From NCBI GenBank assembly GCA_037127255.1, contig JBANSL010000002.1:5004001-5068000 (forward strand): a stretch of DNA of 64,000 bases. Direction: 5' to 3'. Positions 10,040 through 23,311 of this stretch are shown here, one piece after another (position 1 is the stretch's first letter; the number at the start of each line of letters is the position of its first letter). A program made the position numbers and the translations under genes. Under the pieces are notes generated by a model. It did not search any database, was not told the origin of the DNA, and saw nothing but the letters and a program-made list of their open reading frames with translations. The stretch comes from Persicaria tinctoria (taxonomy: Eukaryota > Streptophyta > Magnoliopsida > Caryophyllales > Polygonaceae).

Positions 10040-13000
10040 CTCGGTATTTTTTGAATAACTTGAGATCCGTTGGTCCAATCGGGCCGTTTGAGGACTCCTG
10101 GGAAAGCTAACTTCGATAGCTACGACTTTACTGGGGAGGTTTTCAGAGAATTGCTCCTCTAAAAGGGCCAAAAAACTATTTTTTCAAGGCTTAAATTTGG
10201 GAAATTTTCGGATTTTTTCAAAGGGGTTAGTACACGAAAAAATATGAAAATCTCAAAAAATGAAAAATCCAAAATACTTTGCACTAGGCAAGGTGGGATG
10301 CTGTTAAGGACATCCGTCCACAAAACTCCCGCCCGGGATGTCCAAATGGGCCCGGAATTAAGGTAATGTCCCTCTGAACACCCGTTGCGGACACATGCTC
10401 GGTATTTTTTGAATAACTTGAGATCCGTTGGTCCAATCGGGCCGTTTGAGGACTCCTGGGAAAGCTAACTTCGATAGCTACGACTTTACTGGGGAGGTTT
10501 TTATAGAATTACTCCTCTAAAAAGACTAAAAAACCATTTTTCCCAGGCTTAAATTTGGGCAAATTTTCGGCTTTTTTCAAAGGGGTTAGTACACGAAAAA
10601 ATATGAAAATCTCAAAAAATGAAAAATCCAAAATACTTTGCACTATGCAAGGTGGGATGCTGTTAAGGACATCCGTCCACAAAACTCCCGCCCGGGATGT
10701 CCAAATGGGCCCGGAATTAAGGTAATGTCCCTCTGAACACCCGTTGCGGACACATGCTCGGTATTTTTTGAATAACTTGAGATCCGTTGGTCCAATCGGG
10801 CCGTTTGAGGACTCCTGGGAAAGCTAACTTCGATAGCTACGACTTTACTGGGGAGGTTTTTATAGAATTACTCCTCTAAAAAGACTAAAAAACCATTTTT
10901 CCCAGGCTTAAATTTGGGCAAATTTTCGGCTTTTTTCAAAGGGGTTAGTACACGAAAAAATATGAAAATCTCAAAAAATGAAAAATCCAAAATACTTTGC
11001 ACTAGGCAAGGTGGGATGCTGTTAAGGACATCCGTCCACAAAACTCCCGCCCGGGATGTCCAAATGGGCCCGGAATTAAGGTAATGTCCCTCTGAACACC
11101 CGTTGCGGACACATGCTCGGTATTTTTTGAATAACTTGAGATCCGTTGGTCCAGTCGGGCCGTTTGAGGACTCCTGGGAAAGCTAACTTCGATAGCTACG
11201 ACTTTACTGGGGAGGTTTTTATAGAATTACTCCTCTAAAAAGACTAAAAAACCATTTTTCCCAGGCTTAAATTTGGGCAAATTTTCGGCTTTTTTCAAAG
11301 GGGTTAGTACACGAAAAAATATGAAAATCTCAAAAAATGAAAAATCCAAAATACTTTGCACTAAGCATAGTGGGATGCTGTTAAGGACATCCGTCCACAA
11401 AACTCCCGCCCGGGATGTCCAAATGGGCCCGGAATTAAGGTAATGTCCCTCTGAACAGCCGTTGCGGACACATGCTCGGTATTTTTTGAATAACTTGAGA
11501 TCCGTTGGTCCAATCGGGCCGTTTGATGACTCCTGGGAAAGCTAACTTCGATAGCTACGACTTTACTGGGGAGGTTTTCAGAGAATTGCTCCTCTAAAAG
11601 GGCCAAAAAACTATTTTTTCAAGGCTTAAATTTGGGAAATTTTCGGATTTTTTCAAAGGGGTTAGTACACGAAAAAATATGAAAATCTCAAAAAATGAAA
11701 AATCCAAAATACTTTGCACTAGGCAAGGTGGGATGCTGTTAAGGACATCCGTCCACAAAACTCCCGCCCGGGATGTCCAAATGGGCCCGGAATTAAGGTA
11801 ATGTCCCTCTGAACACCCGTTGCGGACACATGCTCGGTATTTTTTGAATAACTTGAGATCCGTTGGTCCAGTCGGGCCGTTTGAGGACTCCTGGGAAAGC
11901 TAACTTCGATAGCTACGACTTTACTGGGGAGGTTTTTATAGAATTACTCCTCTAAAAAGACTAAAAAACCATTTTTCCCAGGCTTAAATTTGGGCAAATT
12001 TTCGGCTTTTTTCAAAGGGGTTAGTACACGAAAAAATATGAAAATCTCAAAAAATGAAAAATCCAAAATACTTTGCACTATGCAAGGTGGGATGCTGTTA
12101 AGGACATCCGTCCACAAAACTCCCGCCCGGGATGTCCAAATGGGCCCGGAATTAAGGTAATGTCCCTCTGAACACCCGTTGCGGACACATGCTCGGTATT
12201 TTTTGAATAACTTGAGATCCGTTGGTCCAATCGGGCCGTTTGAGGACTCCTGGGAAAGCTAACTTCGATAGCTACGACTTTACTGGGGAGGTTTTCAGAG
12301 AATTGCTCCTCTAAAAGGGCCAAAAAACTATTTTTTCAAGGCTTAAATTTGGGAAATTTTCGGATTTTTTCAAAGGGGTTAGTACACGAAAAAATATGAA
12401 AATCTCAAAAAATGAAAAATCCAAAATACTTTGCACTAGGCAAGGTGGGATGCTGTTAAGGACATCCGTCCACAAAACTCCCGCCCGGGATGTCCAAATG
12501 GGCCCGGAATTAAGGTAATGTCCCTCTGAACACCCGTTGCGGACACATGCTCGGTATTTTTTGAATAACTTGAGATCCGTTGGTCCAATCGGGCCGTTTG
12601 AGGACTCCTGGGAAAGCTAACTTCGATAGCTACGACTTTACTGGGGAGGTTTTTATAGAATTACTCCTCTAAAAAGACTAAAAAACCATTTTTCCCAGGC
12701 TTAAATTTGGGCAAATTTTCGGCTTTTTTCAAAGGGGTTAGTACACGAAAAAATATGAAAATCTCAAAAAATGAAAAATCCAAAATACTTTGCACTATGC
12801 AAGGTGGGATGCTGTTAAGGACATCCGTCCACAAAACTCCCGCCCGGGATGTCCAAATGGGCCCGGAATTAAGGTAATGTCCCTCTGAACACCCGTTGCG
12901 GACACATGCTCGGTATTTTTTGAATAACTTGAGATCCGTTGGTCCAATCGGGCCGTTTGAGGACTCCTGGGAAAGCTAACTTCGATAGCTACGACTTTAC

Positions 13001-14343
13001 TGGGGAGGTTTTTATAGAATTACTCCTCTAAAAAGACTAAAAAACCATTTTTCCCAGGCTTAAATTTGGGCAAATTTTCGGCTTTTTTCAAAGGGGTTAG
13101 TACACGAAAAAATATGAAAATCTCAAAAAATGAAAAATCCAAAATACTTTGCACTAGGCAAGGTGGGATGCTGTTAAGGACATCCGTCCACAAAACTCCC
13201 GCCCGGGATGTCCAAATGGGCCCGGAATTAAGGTAATGTCCCTCTGAACACCCGTTGCGGACACATGCTCGGTATTTTTTGAATAACTTGAGATCCGTTG
13301 GTCCAGTCGGGCCGTTTGAGGACTCCTGGGAAAGCTAACTTCGATAGCTACGACTTTACTGGGGAGGTTTTTATAGAATTACTCCTCTAAAAAGACTAAA
13401 AAACCATTTTTCCCAGGCTTAAATTTGGGCAAATTTTCGGCTTTTTTCAAAGGGGTTAGTACACGAAAAAATATGAAAATCTCAAAAAATGAAAAATCCA
13501 AAATACTTTGCACTAAGCATAGTGGGATGCTGTTAAGGACATCCGTCCACAAAACTCCCGCCCGGGATGTCCAAATGGGCCCGGAATTAAGGTAATGTCC
13601 CTCTGAACAGCCGTTGCGGACACATGCTCGGTATTTTTTGAATAACTTGAGATCCGTTGGTCCAATCGGGCCGTTTGATGACTCCTGGGAAAGCTAACTT
13701 CGATAGCTACGACTTTACTGGGGAGGTTTTCAGAGAATTGCTCCTCTAAAAGGGCCAAAAAACTATTTTTTCAAGGCTTAAATTTGGGAAATTTTCGGAT
13801 TTTTTCAAAGGGGTTAGTACACGAAAAAATATGAAAATCTCAAAAAATGAAAAATCCAAAATACTTTGCACTAGGCAAGGTGGGATGCTGTTAAGGACAT
13901 CCGTCCACAAAACTCCCGCCCGGGATGTCCAAATGGGCCCGGAATTAAGGTAATGTCCCTCTGAACACCCGTTGCGGACACATGCTCGGTATTTTTTGAA
14001 TAACTTGAGATCCGTTGGTCCAGTCGGGCCGTTTGAGGACTCCTGGGAAAGCTAACTTCGATAGCTACGACTTTACTGGGGAGGTTTTTATAGAATTACT
14101 CCTCTAAAAAGACTAAAAAACCATTTTTCCCAGGCTTAAATTTGGGCAAATTTTCGGCTTTTTTCAAAGGGGTTAGTACACGAAAAAATATGAAAATCTC
14201 AAAAAATGAAAAATCCAAAATACTTTGCACTAAGCATAGTGGGATGCTGTTAAGGACATCCGTCCACAAAACTCCCGCCCGGGATGTCCAAATGGGCCCG
14301 GAATTAAGGTAATGTCCCTCTGAACAGCCGTTGCGGACACATG
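10040..14343. repeat. 2152-bp hexamer HOR, two tandem copies
   Basis: Copy 1 is 10040-12191 and copy 2 is 12192-14343. Unit order is S', L', L (AGGCAAGG), L (CCAGTCGGG, AAGCATAG), S, L. Equivalent starts lie 2152 bp apart (10040/12192, 10398/12550, 10757/12909, 11116/13268, 11475/13627, 11833/13985). The length fits 2 x 358 + 4 x 359. The sixth units differ in their right part: ATGCAAGG in copy 1, AAGCATAG in copy 2. The copy junction is therefore best placed inside that monomer rather than at its edge. Confidence 0.92.
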
Positions 14344-14701
14344 CTCGGTATTTTTTGAATAACTTGAGATCCGTTGGTCCAATCGGGCCGTTTGATGACT
14401 CCTGGGAAAGCTAACTTCGATAGCTACGACTTTACTGGGGAGGTTTTCAGAGAATTGCTCCTCTAAAAGGGCCAAAAAACTATTTTTTCAAGGCTTAAAT
14501 TTGGGAAATTTTCGGATTTTTTCAAAGGGGTTAGTACACGAAAAAATATGAAAATCTCAAAAAATGAAAAATCCAAAATACTTTGCACTAGGCAAGGTGG
14601 GATGCTGTTAAGGACATCCGTCCACAAAACTCCCGCCCGGGATGTCCAAATGGGCCCGGAATTAAGGTAATGTCCCTCTGAACACCCGTTGCGGTCACAT
14701 G
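14344..14701. repeat. S monomer carrying the GCGGTCAC private variant
   Basis: This S unit has A>T at 14695 (TTGCGGTCACAT instead of TTGCGGACACAT). The only other copy of the variant that I see is at 16847, exactly 2152 bp downstream, but there it sits at the end of an L unit (16495-16853). The right-hand ends of an S and an L monomer thus share a recent common origin. This ties the following hexamer duplication to a crossover inside a monomer. Confidence 0.85.
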
Positions 14702-17700
14702 CTCGGTATTTTTTGAATAACTTGAGATCCGTTGGTCCAGTCGGGCCGTTTGAGGACTCCTGGGAAAGCTAACTTCGATAGCTACGACTTTACTGGGGAG
14801 GTTTTTATAGAATTACTCCTCTAAAAAGACTAAAAAACCATTTTTCCCAGGCTTAAATTTGGGCAAATTTTTGGCTTTTTTCAAAGGGGTTAGTACACGA
14901 AAAAATATGAAAATCTCAAAAAATGAAAAATCCAAAATACTTTGCACTAAGCATAGTGGGATGCTGTTAAGGACATCCGTCCACAAAACTCCCGCCCGGG
15001 ATGTCCAAATGGGCCCGGAATTAAGGTAATGTCCCTCTGAACAGCCGTTGCGGACACATGCTCGGTATTTTTTGAATAACTTGAGATCCGTTGGTCCAAT
15101 CGGGCCGTTTGATGACTCCTGGGAAAGCTAACTTCGATAGCTACGACTTTACTGGGGAGGTTTTCAGAGAATTGCTCCTCTAAAAGGGCCAAAAAACTAT
15201 TTTTTCAAGGCTTAAATTTGGGAAATTTTCGGATTTTTTCAAAGGGGTTAGTACACGAAAAAATATGAAAATCTCAAAAAATGAAAAATCCAAAATACTT
15301 TGCACTAGGCAAGGTGGGATTCTGTTAAGGACATCCGTCCACAAAACTCCCGCCCGGGATGTCCAAATGGGCCCGGAATTAAGGTAATGTCCCTCTGAAC
15401 ACCCGTTGCGGACACATGCTCGGTATTTTTTGAATAACTTGAGATCCGTTGGTCCAGTCGGGCCGTTTGAGGACTCCTGGGAAAGCTAACTTCGATAGCT
15501 ACGACTTTACTGGGGAGGTTTTTATAGAATTACTCCTCTAAAAAGACTAAAAAACCATTTTTCCCAGGCTTAAATTTGGGCAAATTTTTGGCTTTTTTCA
15601 AAGGGGTTAGTACACGAAAAAATATGAAAATCTCAAAAAATGAAAAATCCAAAATACTTTGCACTAAGCATAGTGGGATGCTGTTAAGGACATCCGTCCA
15701 CAAAACTCCCGCCCGGGATGTCCAAATGGGCCCGGAATTAAGGTAATGTCCCTCTGAACAGCCGTTGCGGACACATGCTCGGTATTTTTTGAATAACTTG
15801 AGATCCGTTGGTCCAATCGGGCCGTTTGATGACTCCTGGGAAAGCTAACTTCGATAGCTACGACTTTACTGGGGAGGTTTTCAGAGAATTGCTCCTCTAA
15901 AAGGGCCAAAAAACTATTTTTTCAAGGCTTAAATTTGGGAAATTTTCGGATTTTTTCAAAGGGGTTAGTACACGAAAAAATATGAAAATCTCAAAAAATG
16001 AAAAATCCAAAATACTTTGCACTAGGCAAGGTGGGATGCTGTTAAGGACATCCGTCCACAAAACTCCCGCCCGGGATGTCCAAATGGGCCCGGAATTAAG
16101 GTAATGTCCCTCTGAACACCCGTTGCGGACACATGCTCGGTATTTTTTGAATAACTTGAGATCCGTTGGTCCAGTCGGGCCGTTTGAGGACTCCTGGGAA
16201 AGCTAACTTCGATAGCTACGACTTTACTGGGGAGGTTTTTATAGAATTACTCCTCTAAAAAGACTAAAAAACCATTTTTCCCAGGCTTAAATTTGGGCAA
16301 ATTTTCGGCTTTTTTCAAAGGGGTTAGTACACGAAAAAATATGAAAATCTCAAAAAATGAAAAATCCAAAATACTTTGCACTATGCAAGGTGGGATGCTG
16401 TTAAGGACATCCGTCCACAAAACTCCCGCCCGGGATGTCCAAATGGGCCCGGAATTAAGGTAATGTCCCTCTGAACACCCGTTGCGGACACATGCTCGGT
16501 ATTTTTTGAATAACTTGAGATCCGTTGGTCCAATCGGGCCGTTTGAGGACTCCTGGGAAAGCTAACTTCGATAGCTACGACTTTACTGGGGAGGTTTTTA
16601 TAGAATTACTCCTCTAAAAAGACTAAAAAACCATTTTTCCCAGGCTTAAATTTGGGCAAATTTTCGGCTTTTTTCAAAGGGGTTAGTACACGAAAAAATA
16701 TGAAAATCTCAAAAAATGAAAAATCCAAAATACTTTGCACTAGGCAAGGTGGGATGCTGTTAAGGACATCCGTCCACAAAACTCCCGCCCGGGATGTCCA
16801 AATGGGCCCGGAATTAAGGTAATGTCCCTCTGAACACCCGTTGCGGTCACATGCTCGGTATTTTTTGAATAACTTGAGATCCGTTGGTCCAGTCGGGCCG
16901 TTTGAGGACTCCTGGGAAAGCTAACTTCGATAGCTACGACTTTACTGGGGAGGTTTTTATAGAATTACTCCTCTAAAAAGACTAAAAAACCATTTTTCCC
17001 AGGCTTAAATTTGGGCAAATTTTTGGCTTTTTTCAAAGGGGTTAGTACACGAAAAAATATGAAAATCTCAAAAAATGAAAAATCCAAAATACTTTGCACT
17101 AAGCATAGTGGGATGCTGTTAAGGACATCCGTCCACAAAACTCCCGCCCGGGATGTCCAAATGGGCCCGGAATTAAGGTAATGTCCCTCTGAACAGCCGT
17201 TGCGGACACATGCTCGGTATTTTTTGAATAACTTGAGATCCGTTGGTCCAATCGGGCCGTTTGATGACTCCTGGGAAAGCTAACTTCGATAGCTACGACT
17301 TTACTGGGGAGGTTTTCAGAGAATTGCTCCTCTAAAAGGGCCAAAAAACTATTTTTTCAAGGCTTAAATTTGGGAAATTTTCGGATTTTTTCAAAGGGGT
17401 TAGTACACGAAAAAATATGAAAATCTCAAAAAATGAAAAATCCAAAATACTTTGCACTAGGCAAGGTGGGATGCTGTTAAGGACATCCGTCCACAAAACT
17501 CCCGCCCGGGATGTCCAAATGGGCCCGGAATTAAGGTAATGTCCCTCTGAACACCCGTTGCGGACACATGCTCGGTATTTTTTGAATAACTTGAGATCCG
17601 TTGGTCCAGTCGGGCCGTTTGAGGACTCCTGGGAAAGCTAACTTCGATAGCTACGACTTTACTGGGGAGGTTTTTATAGAATTACTCCTCTAAAAAGACT

Positions 17701-19005
17701 AAAAAACCATTTTTCCCAGGCTTAAATTTGGGCAAATTTTTGGCTTTTTTCAAAGGGGTTAGTACACGAAAAAATATGAAAATCTCAAAAAATGAAAAAT
17801 CCAAAATACTTTGCACTAAGCATAGTGGGATGCTGTTAAGGACATCCGTCCACAAAACTCCCGCCCGGGATGTCCAAATGGGCCCGGAATTAAGGTAATG
17901 TCCCTCTGAACAGCCGTTGCGGACACATGCTCGGTATTTTTTGAATAACTTGAGATCCGTTGGTCCAATCGGGCCGTTTGATGACTCCTGGGAAAGCTAA
18001 CTTCGATAGCTACGACTTTACTGGGGAGGTTTTCAGAGAATTGCTCCTCTAAAAGGGCCAAAAAACTATTTTTTCAAGGCTTAAATTTGGGAAATTTTCG
18101 GATTTTTTCAAAGGGGTTAGTACACGAAAAAATATGAAAATCTCAAAAAATGAAAAATCCAAAATACTTTGCACTAGGCAAGGTGGGATGCTGTTAAGGA
18201 CATCCGTCCACAAAACTCCCGCCCGGGATGTCCAAATGGGCCCGGAATTAAGGTAATGTCCCTCTGAACACCCGTTGCGGACACATGCTCGGTATTTTTT
18301 GAATAACTTGAGATCCGTTGGTCCAGTCGGGCCGTTTGAGGACTCCTGGGAAAGCTAACTTCGATAGCTACGACTTTACTGGGGAGGTTTTTATAGAATT
18401 ACTCCTCTAAAAAGACTAAAAAACCATTTTTCCCAGGCTTAAATTTGGGCAAATTTTCGGCTTTTTTCAAAGGGGTTAGTACACGAAAAAATATGAAAAT
18501 CTCAAAAAATGAAAAATCCAAAATACTTTGCACTATGCAAGGTGGGATGCTGTTAAGGACATCCGTCCACAAAACTCCCGCCCGGGATGTCCAAATGGGC
18601 CCGGAATTAAGGTAATGTCCCTCTGAACACCCGTTGCGGACACATGCTCGGTATTTTTTGAATAACTTGAGATCCGTTGGTCCAATCGGGCCGTTTGAGG
18701 ACTCCTGGGAAAGCTAACTTCGATAGCTACGACTTTACTGGGGAGGTTTTTATAGAATTACTCCTCTAAAAAGACTAAAAAACCATTTTTCCCAGGCTTA
18801 AATTTGGGCAAATTTTCGGCTTTTTTCAAAGGGGTTAGTACACGAAAAAATATGAAAATCTCAAAAAATGAAAAATCCAAAATACTTTGCACTAGGCAAG
18901 GTGGGATGCTGTTAAGGACATCCGTCCACAAAACTCCCGCCCGGGATGTCCAAATGGGCCCGGAATTAAGGTAATGTCCCTCTGAACACCCGTTGCGGAC
19001 ACATG
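14702..19005. repeat. Second 2152-bp hexamer (L-S-L-S-L-L), two tandem copies
   Basis: Copy 1 is 14702-16853 and copy 2 is 16854-19005. Unit starts are 14702/16854, 15061/17213, 15419/17571, 15778/17930, 16136/18288 and 16495/18647. In both copies the first and third units are the CCAGTCGGG / TTTTTGGC / AAGCATAG form. The fifth unit has ATGCAAGG and the sixth AGGCAAGG. Copy 1 has a private GGGATTCTG in its first S unit (near 15320) that copy 2 lacks, so that change arose after the duplication. Confidence 0.9.
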
Positions 19006-19723
19006 CTCGGTATTTTTTGAATAACTTGAGATCCGTTGGTCCAGTCGGGCCGTTTGAGGACTCCTGGGAAAGCTAACTTCGATAGCTACGACTTTACTGG
19101 GGAGGTTTTTATAGAATTACTCCTCTAAAAAGACTAAAAAACCATTTTTCCCAGGCTTAAATTTGGGCAAATTTTCGGCTTTTTTCAAAGGGGTTAGTAC
19201 ACGAAAAAATATGAAAATCTCAAAAAATGAAAAATCCAAAATACTTTGCACTATGCAAGGTGGGATGCTGTTAAGGACATCCGTCCACAAAACTCCCCCC
19301 CGGGATGTCCAAATGGGCCCGGAATTAAGGTAATGTCCCTCTGAACACCCGTTGCGGACACATGCTCGGTATTTTTTGAATAACTTGAGATCCGTTGGTC
19401 CAATCGGGCCGTTTGAGGACTCCTGGGAAAGCTAACTTCGATAGCTACGACTTTACTGGGGAGGTTTTTATAGAATTACTCCTCTAAAAAGACTAAAAAA
19501 CCATTTTTCCCAGGCTTAAATTTGGGCAAATTTTCGGCTTTTTTCAAAGGGGTTAGTACACGAAAAAATATGAAAATCTCAAAAAATGAAAAATCCAAAA
19601 TACTTTGCACTAGGCAAGGTGGGATGCTGTTAAGGACATCCGTCCACAAAACTCCCGCCCGGGATGTCCAAATGGGCCCGGAATTAAGGTAATGTCCCTC
19701 TGAACACCCGTTGCGGACACATG
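18288..19723. repeat. 718-bp L-L dimer duplicated in tandem
   Basis: The L (ATGCAAGG) plus L (AGGCAAGG) pair at 18288-19005 is repeated at 19006-19723, directly before the usual L-S-L-S order resumes at 19724. The second copy bears a private G>C at 19298, giving a run of eight C in CTCCCCCCCCGGG. This small event explains the 2153-bp gap between the S units at 17930 and 20083 (358 + 5 x 359). Confidence 0.88.
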
Positions 19724-21157
19724 CTCGGTATTTTTTGAATAACTTGAGATCCGTTGGTCCAGTCGGGCCGTTTGAGGACTCCTGGGAAAGCTAACTTCGA
19801 TAGCTACGACTTTACTGGGGAGGTTTTTATAGAATTACTCCTCTAAAAAGACTAAAAAACCATTTTTCCCAGGCTTAAATTTGGGCAAATTTTTGGCTTT
19901 TTTCAAAGGGGTTAGTACACGAAAAAATATGAAAATCTCAAAAAATGAAAAATCCAAAATACTTTGCACTAAGCATAGTGGGATGCTGTTAAGGACATCC
20001 GTCCACAAAACTCCCGCCCGGGATGTCCAAATGGGCCCGGAATTAAGGTAATGTCCCTCTGAACAGCCGTTGCGGACACATGCTCGGTATTTTTTGAATA
20101 ACTTGAGATCCGTTGGTCCAATCGGGCCGTTTGATGACTCCTGGGAAAGCTAACTTCGATAGCTACGACTTTACTGGGGAGGTTTTCAGAGAATTGCTCC
20201 TCTAAAAGGGCCAAAAAACTATTTTTTCAAGGCTTAAATTTGGGAAATTTTCGGATTTTTTCAAAGGGGTTAGTACACGAAAAAATATGAAAATCTCAAA
20301 AAATGAAAAATCCAAAATACTTTGCACTAGGCAAGGTGGGATGCTGTTAAGGACATCCGTCCACAAAACTCCCGCCCGGGATGTCCAAATGGGCCCGGAA
20401 TTAAGGTAATGTCCCTCTGAACACCCGTTGCGGACACATGCTCGGTATTTTTTGAATAACTTGAGATCCGTTGGTCCAGTCGGGCCGTTTGAGGACTCCT
20501 GGGAAAGCTAACTTCGATAGCTACGACTTTACTGGGGAGGTTTTTATAGAATTACTCCTCTAAAAAGACTAAAAAACCATTTTTCCCAGGCTTAAATTTG
20601 GGCAAATTTTTGGCTTTTTTCAAAGGGGTTAGTACACGAAAAAATATGAAAATCTCAAAAAATGAAAAATCCAAAATACTTTGCACTAAGCATAGTGGGA
20701 TGCTGTTAAGGACATCCGTCCACAAAACTCCCGCCCGGGATGTCCAAATGGGCCCGGAATTAAGGTAATGTCCCTCTGAACAGCCGTTGCGGACACATGC
20801 TCGGTATTTTTTTAATAACTTGAGATCCGTTGGTCCAATCGGGCCGTTTGATGACTCCTGGGAAAGCTAACTTCGATAGCTACGACTTTACTGGGGAGGT
20901 TTTCAGAGAATTGCTCCTCTAAAAGGGCCAAAAAACTATTTTTTCAAGGCTTAAATTTGGGAAATTTTCGGATTTTTTCAAAGGGGTTAGTACACGAAAA
21001 AATATGAAAATCTCAAAAAATGAAAAATCCAAAATACTTTGCACTAGGCAAGGTGGGATGCTGTTAAGGACATCCGTCCACAAAACTCCCGCCCGGGATG
21101 TCCAAATGGGCCCGGAATTAAGGTAATGTCCCTCTGAACACCCGTTGCGGACACATG
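19724..21157. repeat. Terminal S-L dimers of the left domain
   Basis: The order is L 19724, S 20083, L 20441, S 20800. They match the standard dimers. The last S unit has a private G>T at 20813 (TTTTTTTAATAAC instead of TTTTTTGAATAAC). This is the last S-type unit with GAATTGCTCC in the window. Beyond 21158 the 358-nt type returns only as S*, with GAATTCCTCC. Confidence 0.9.
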
Positions 21158-23311
21158 CTCGGTATTTTTTGAATAACTTGAGATCCGTTGGTCCAATCGG
21201 GCCGTTTGAGGACTCCTGGGAAAGCTAACTTCGATAGCTACGACTTTACTGGGGAGGTTTTTATAGAATTACTCCTCTAAAAAGACTAAAAAACCATTTT
21301 TCCCAAGCTTAAATTTGGGCAAATTTTCGGCTTTTTTCAAAGGGGTTAGTACACGAAAAAATATGAAAATCTCAAAAAATGAAAAATCCAAAATACTTTG
21401 CACTAAGCAAGGTTGGATGCTGTTAAGGACATCCGTCCACAAAACTCTCGCCCGGGATGCCCAAATGGGCCCGGAATTAAGGTAATGTCCCTCTGAACAC
21501 CCGTTGCGGACACATGCTCGGTATTTTTTGAATAACTTGAGATCCGTTGGTCCAATCGGGCCGTTTGAGGACTCCTGGGAAAGCTAACTTCGATAGCTAC
21601 GACTTTACTGGGGAGGTTTTTATAGAATTACTCCTCTAAAAAGACTAAAAAACCATTTTTCCCAGCCTTAAATTTGGGCAAATTTTCGGCTTTTTTCAAA
21701 GGGGTTAGTACACGAAAAAATATGAAAATCTCAAAAAATGAAAAATCCAAAATACTTTGCACTAAGCAAGGTGGGATGCTATTAAGGACATCCGTCCACA
21801 AAACTCTCGCCCGGGATGCCCAAATGGGCCCGGAATTAAGGTAATGTCCCTCTGAACACCCGTTGCGGACACATGCTCGGTATTTTTTGAATAACTTGAG
21901 ATCCGTTGGTCCAATCGGGCCGTTTGAGGACTCCTGGGAAAGCTAACTTCGATAGCTACGACTTTACTGGGGAGGTTTTTATAGAATTACTCCTCTAAAA
22001 AGACTAAAAAACCATTTTTCCCAGGCTTAAATTTGGGCAAATTTTCGGCTTTTTTCAAAGGGGTTAGTACACGAAAAAATATGAAAATCTCAAAAAATGA
22101 AAAATCCAAAATACTTTGCACTAAGAAAGGTGGGATGCTATTAAGGACATCCGTCCACAAAACTCCCGCCCGGGATGTCCAAATGGGCCCGGAATTAAGG
22201 TAATGTCCCTCTGAACAGCCGTTGCGGACACATGCTCGGTATTTTTTGAATAACTTGAGATCCGTTGGTCCAATCGGGCCGTTTGATGACTCCTGGGAAA
22301 GCTAACTTCGATAGCTACGACTTTACTGGGGAGGTTTTTATAGAATTACTCCTCTAAAAAGACTAAAAAACCATTTTTCCCAAGCTTAAATTTGGGCAAA
22401 TTTTCGGCTTTTTTCAAAGGGGTTAGTACACGAAAAAATATGAAAATCTCAAAAAATGAAAAATCCAAAATACTTTGCACTAAGCAAGGTTGGATGCTGT
22501 TAAGGACATCCGTCCACAAAACTCTCGCCCGGGATGCCCAAATGGGCCCGGAATTAAGGTAATGTCCCTCTGAACACCCGTTGCGGACACATGCTCGGTA
22601 TTTTTTGAATAACTTGAGATCCGTTGGTCCAATCGGGCCGTTTGAGGACTCCTGGGAAAGCTAACTTCGATAGCTACGACTTTACTGGGGAGGTTTTTAT
22701 AGAATTACTCCTCTAAAAAGACTAAAAAACCATTTTTCCCAGGCTTAAATTTGGGCAAATTTTCGGCTTTTTTCAAAGGGGTTAGTACACGAAAAAATAT
22801 GAAAATCTCAAAAAATGAAAAATCCAAAATACTTTGCACTAAGCAAGGTGGGATGCTATTAAGGACATCCGTCCACAAAACTCTCGCCCGGGATGCCCAA
22901 ATGGGCCCGGAATTAAGGTAATGTCCCTCTGAACACCCGTTGCGGACACATGCTCGGTATTTTTTGAATAACTTGAGATCCGTTGGTCCAATCGGGCCGT
23001 TTGAGGACTCCTGGGAAAGCTAACTTCGATAGCTACGACTTTACTGGGGAGGTTTTTATAGAATTACTCCTCTAAAAAGACTAAAAAACCATTTTTCCCA
23101 GGCTTAAATTTGGGCAAATTTTCGGCTTTTTTCAAAGGGGTTAGTACACGAAAAAATATGAAAATCTCAAAAAATGAAAAATCCAAAATACTTTGCACTA
23201 AGAAAGGTGGGATGCTATTAAGGACATCCGTCCACAAAACTCCCGCCCGGGATGTCCAAATGGGCCCGGAATTAAGGTAATGTCCCTCTGAACAGGCGTT
23301 GCGGACACATG
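21158..23311. repeat. 1077-bp L-L-L trimer HOR, two copies
   Basis: Copies are 21158-22234 and 22235-23311. Order within each is L with AAGCAAGGTTGG and CTCTCGCCCGGGATGCCC; L with AAGCAAGGTGGGATGCTATT and the same CTCTCG/GATGCCC states; and L with AAGAAAGGTGG, CTATT and normal CTCCCG/GATGTCC. The first unit of each copy also has CCCAAGCTT, giving the first HindIII-type AAGCTT of the window at 21305. Copy 2 begins with TTTGATGACTC where copy 1 has TTTGAGGACTC, and ends with a private ACAGGCGTTGC near 23295. A third, more diverged copy of the same three units lies at about 25465-26541. Confidence 0.9.
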
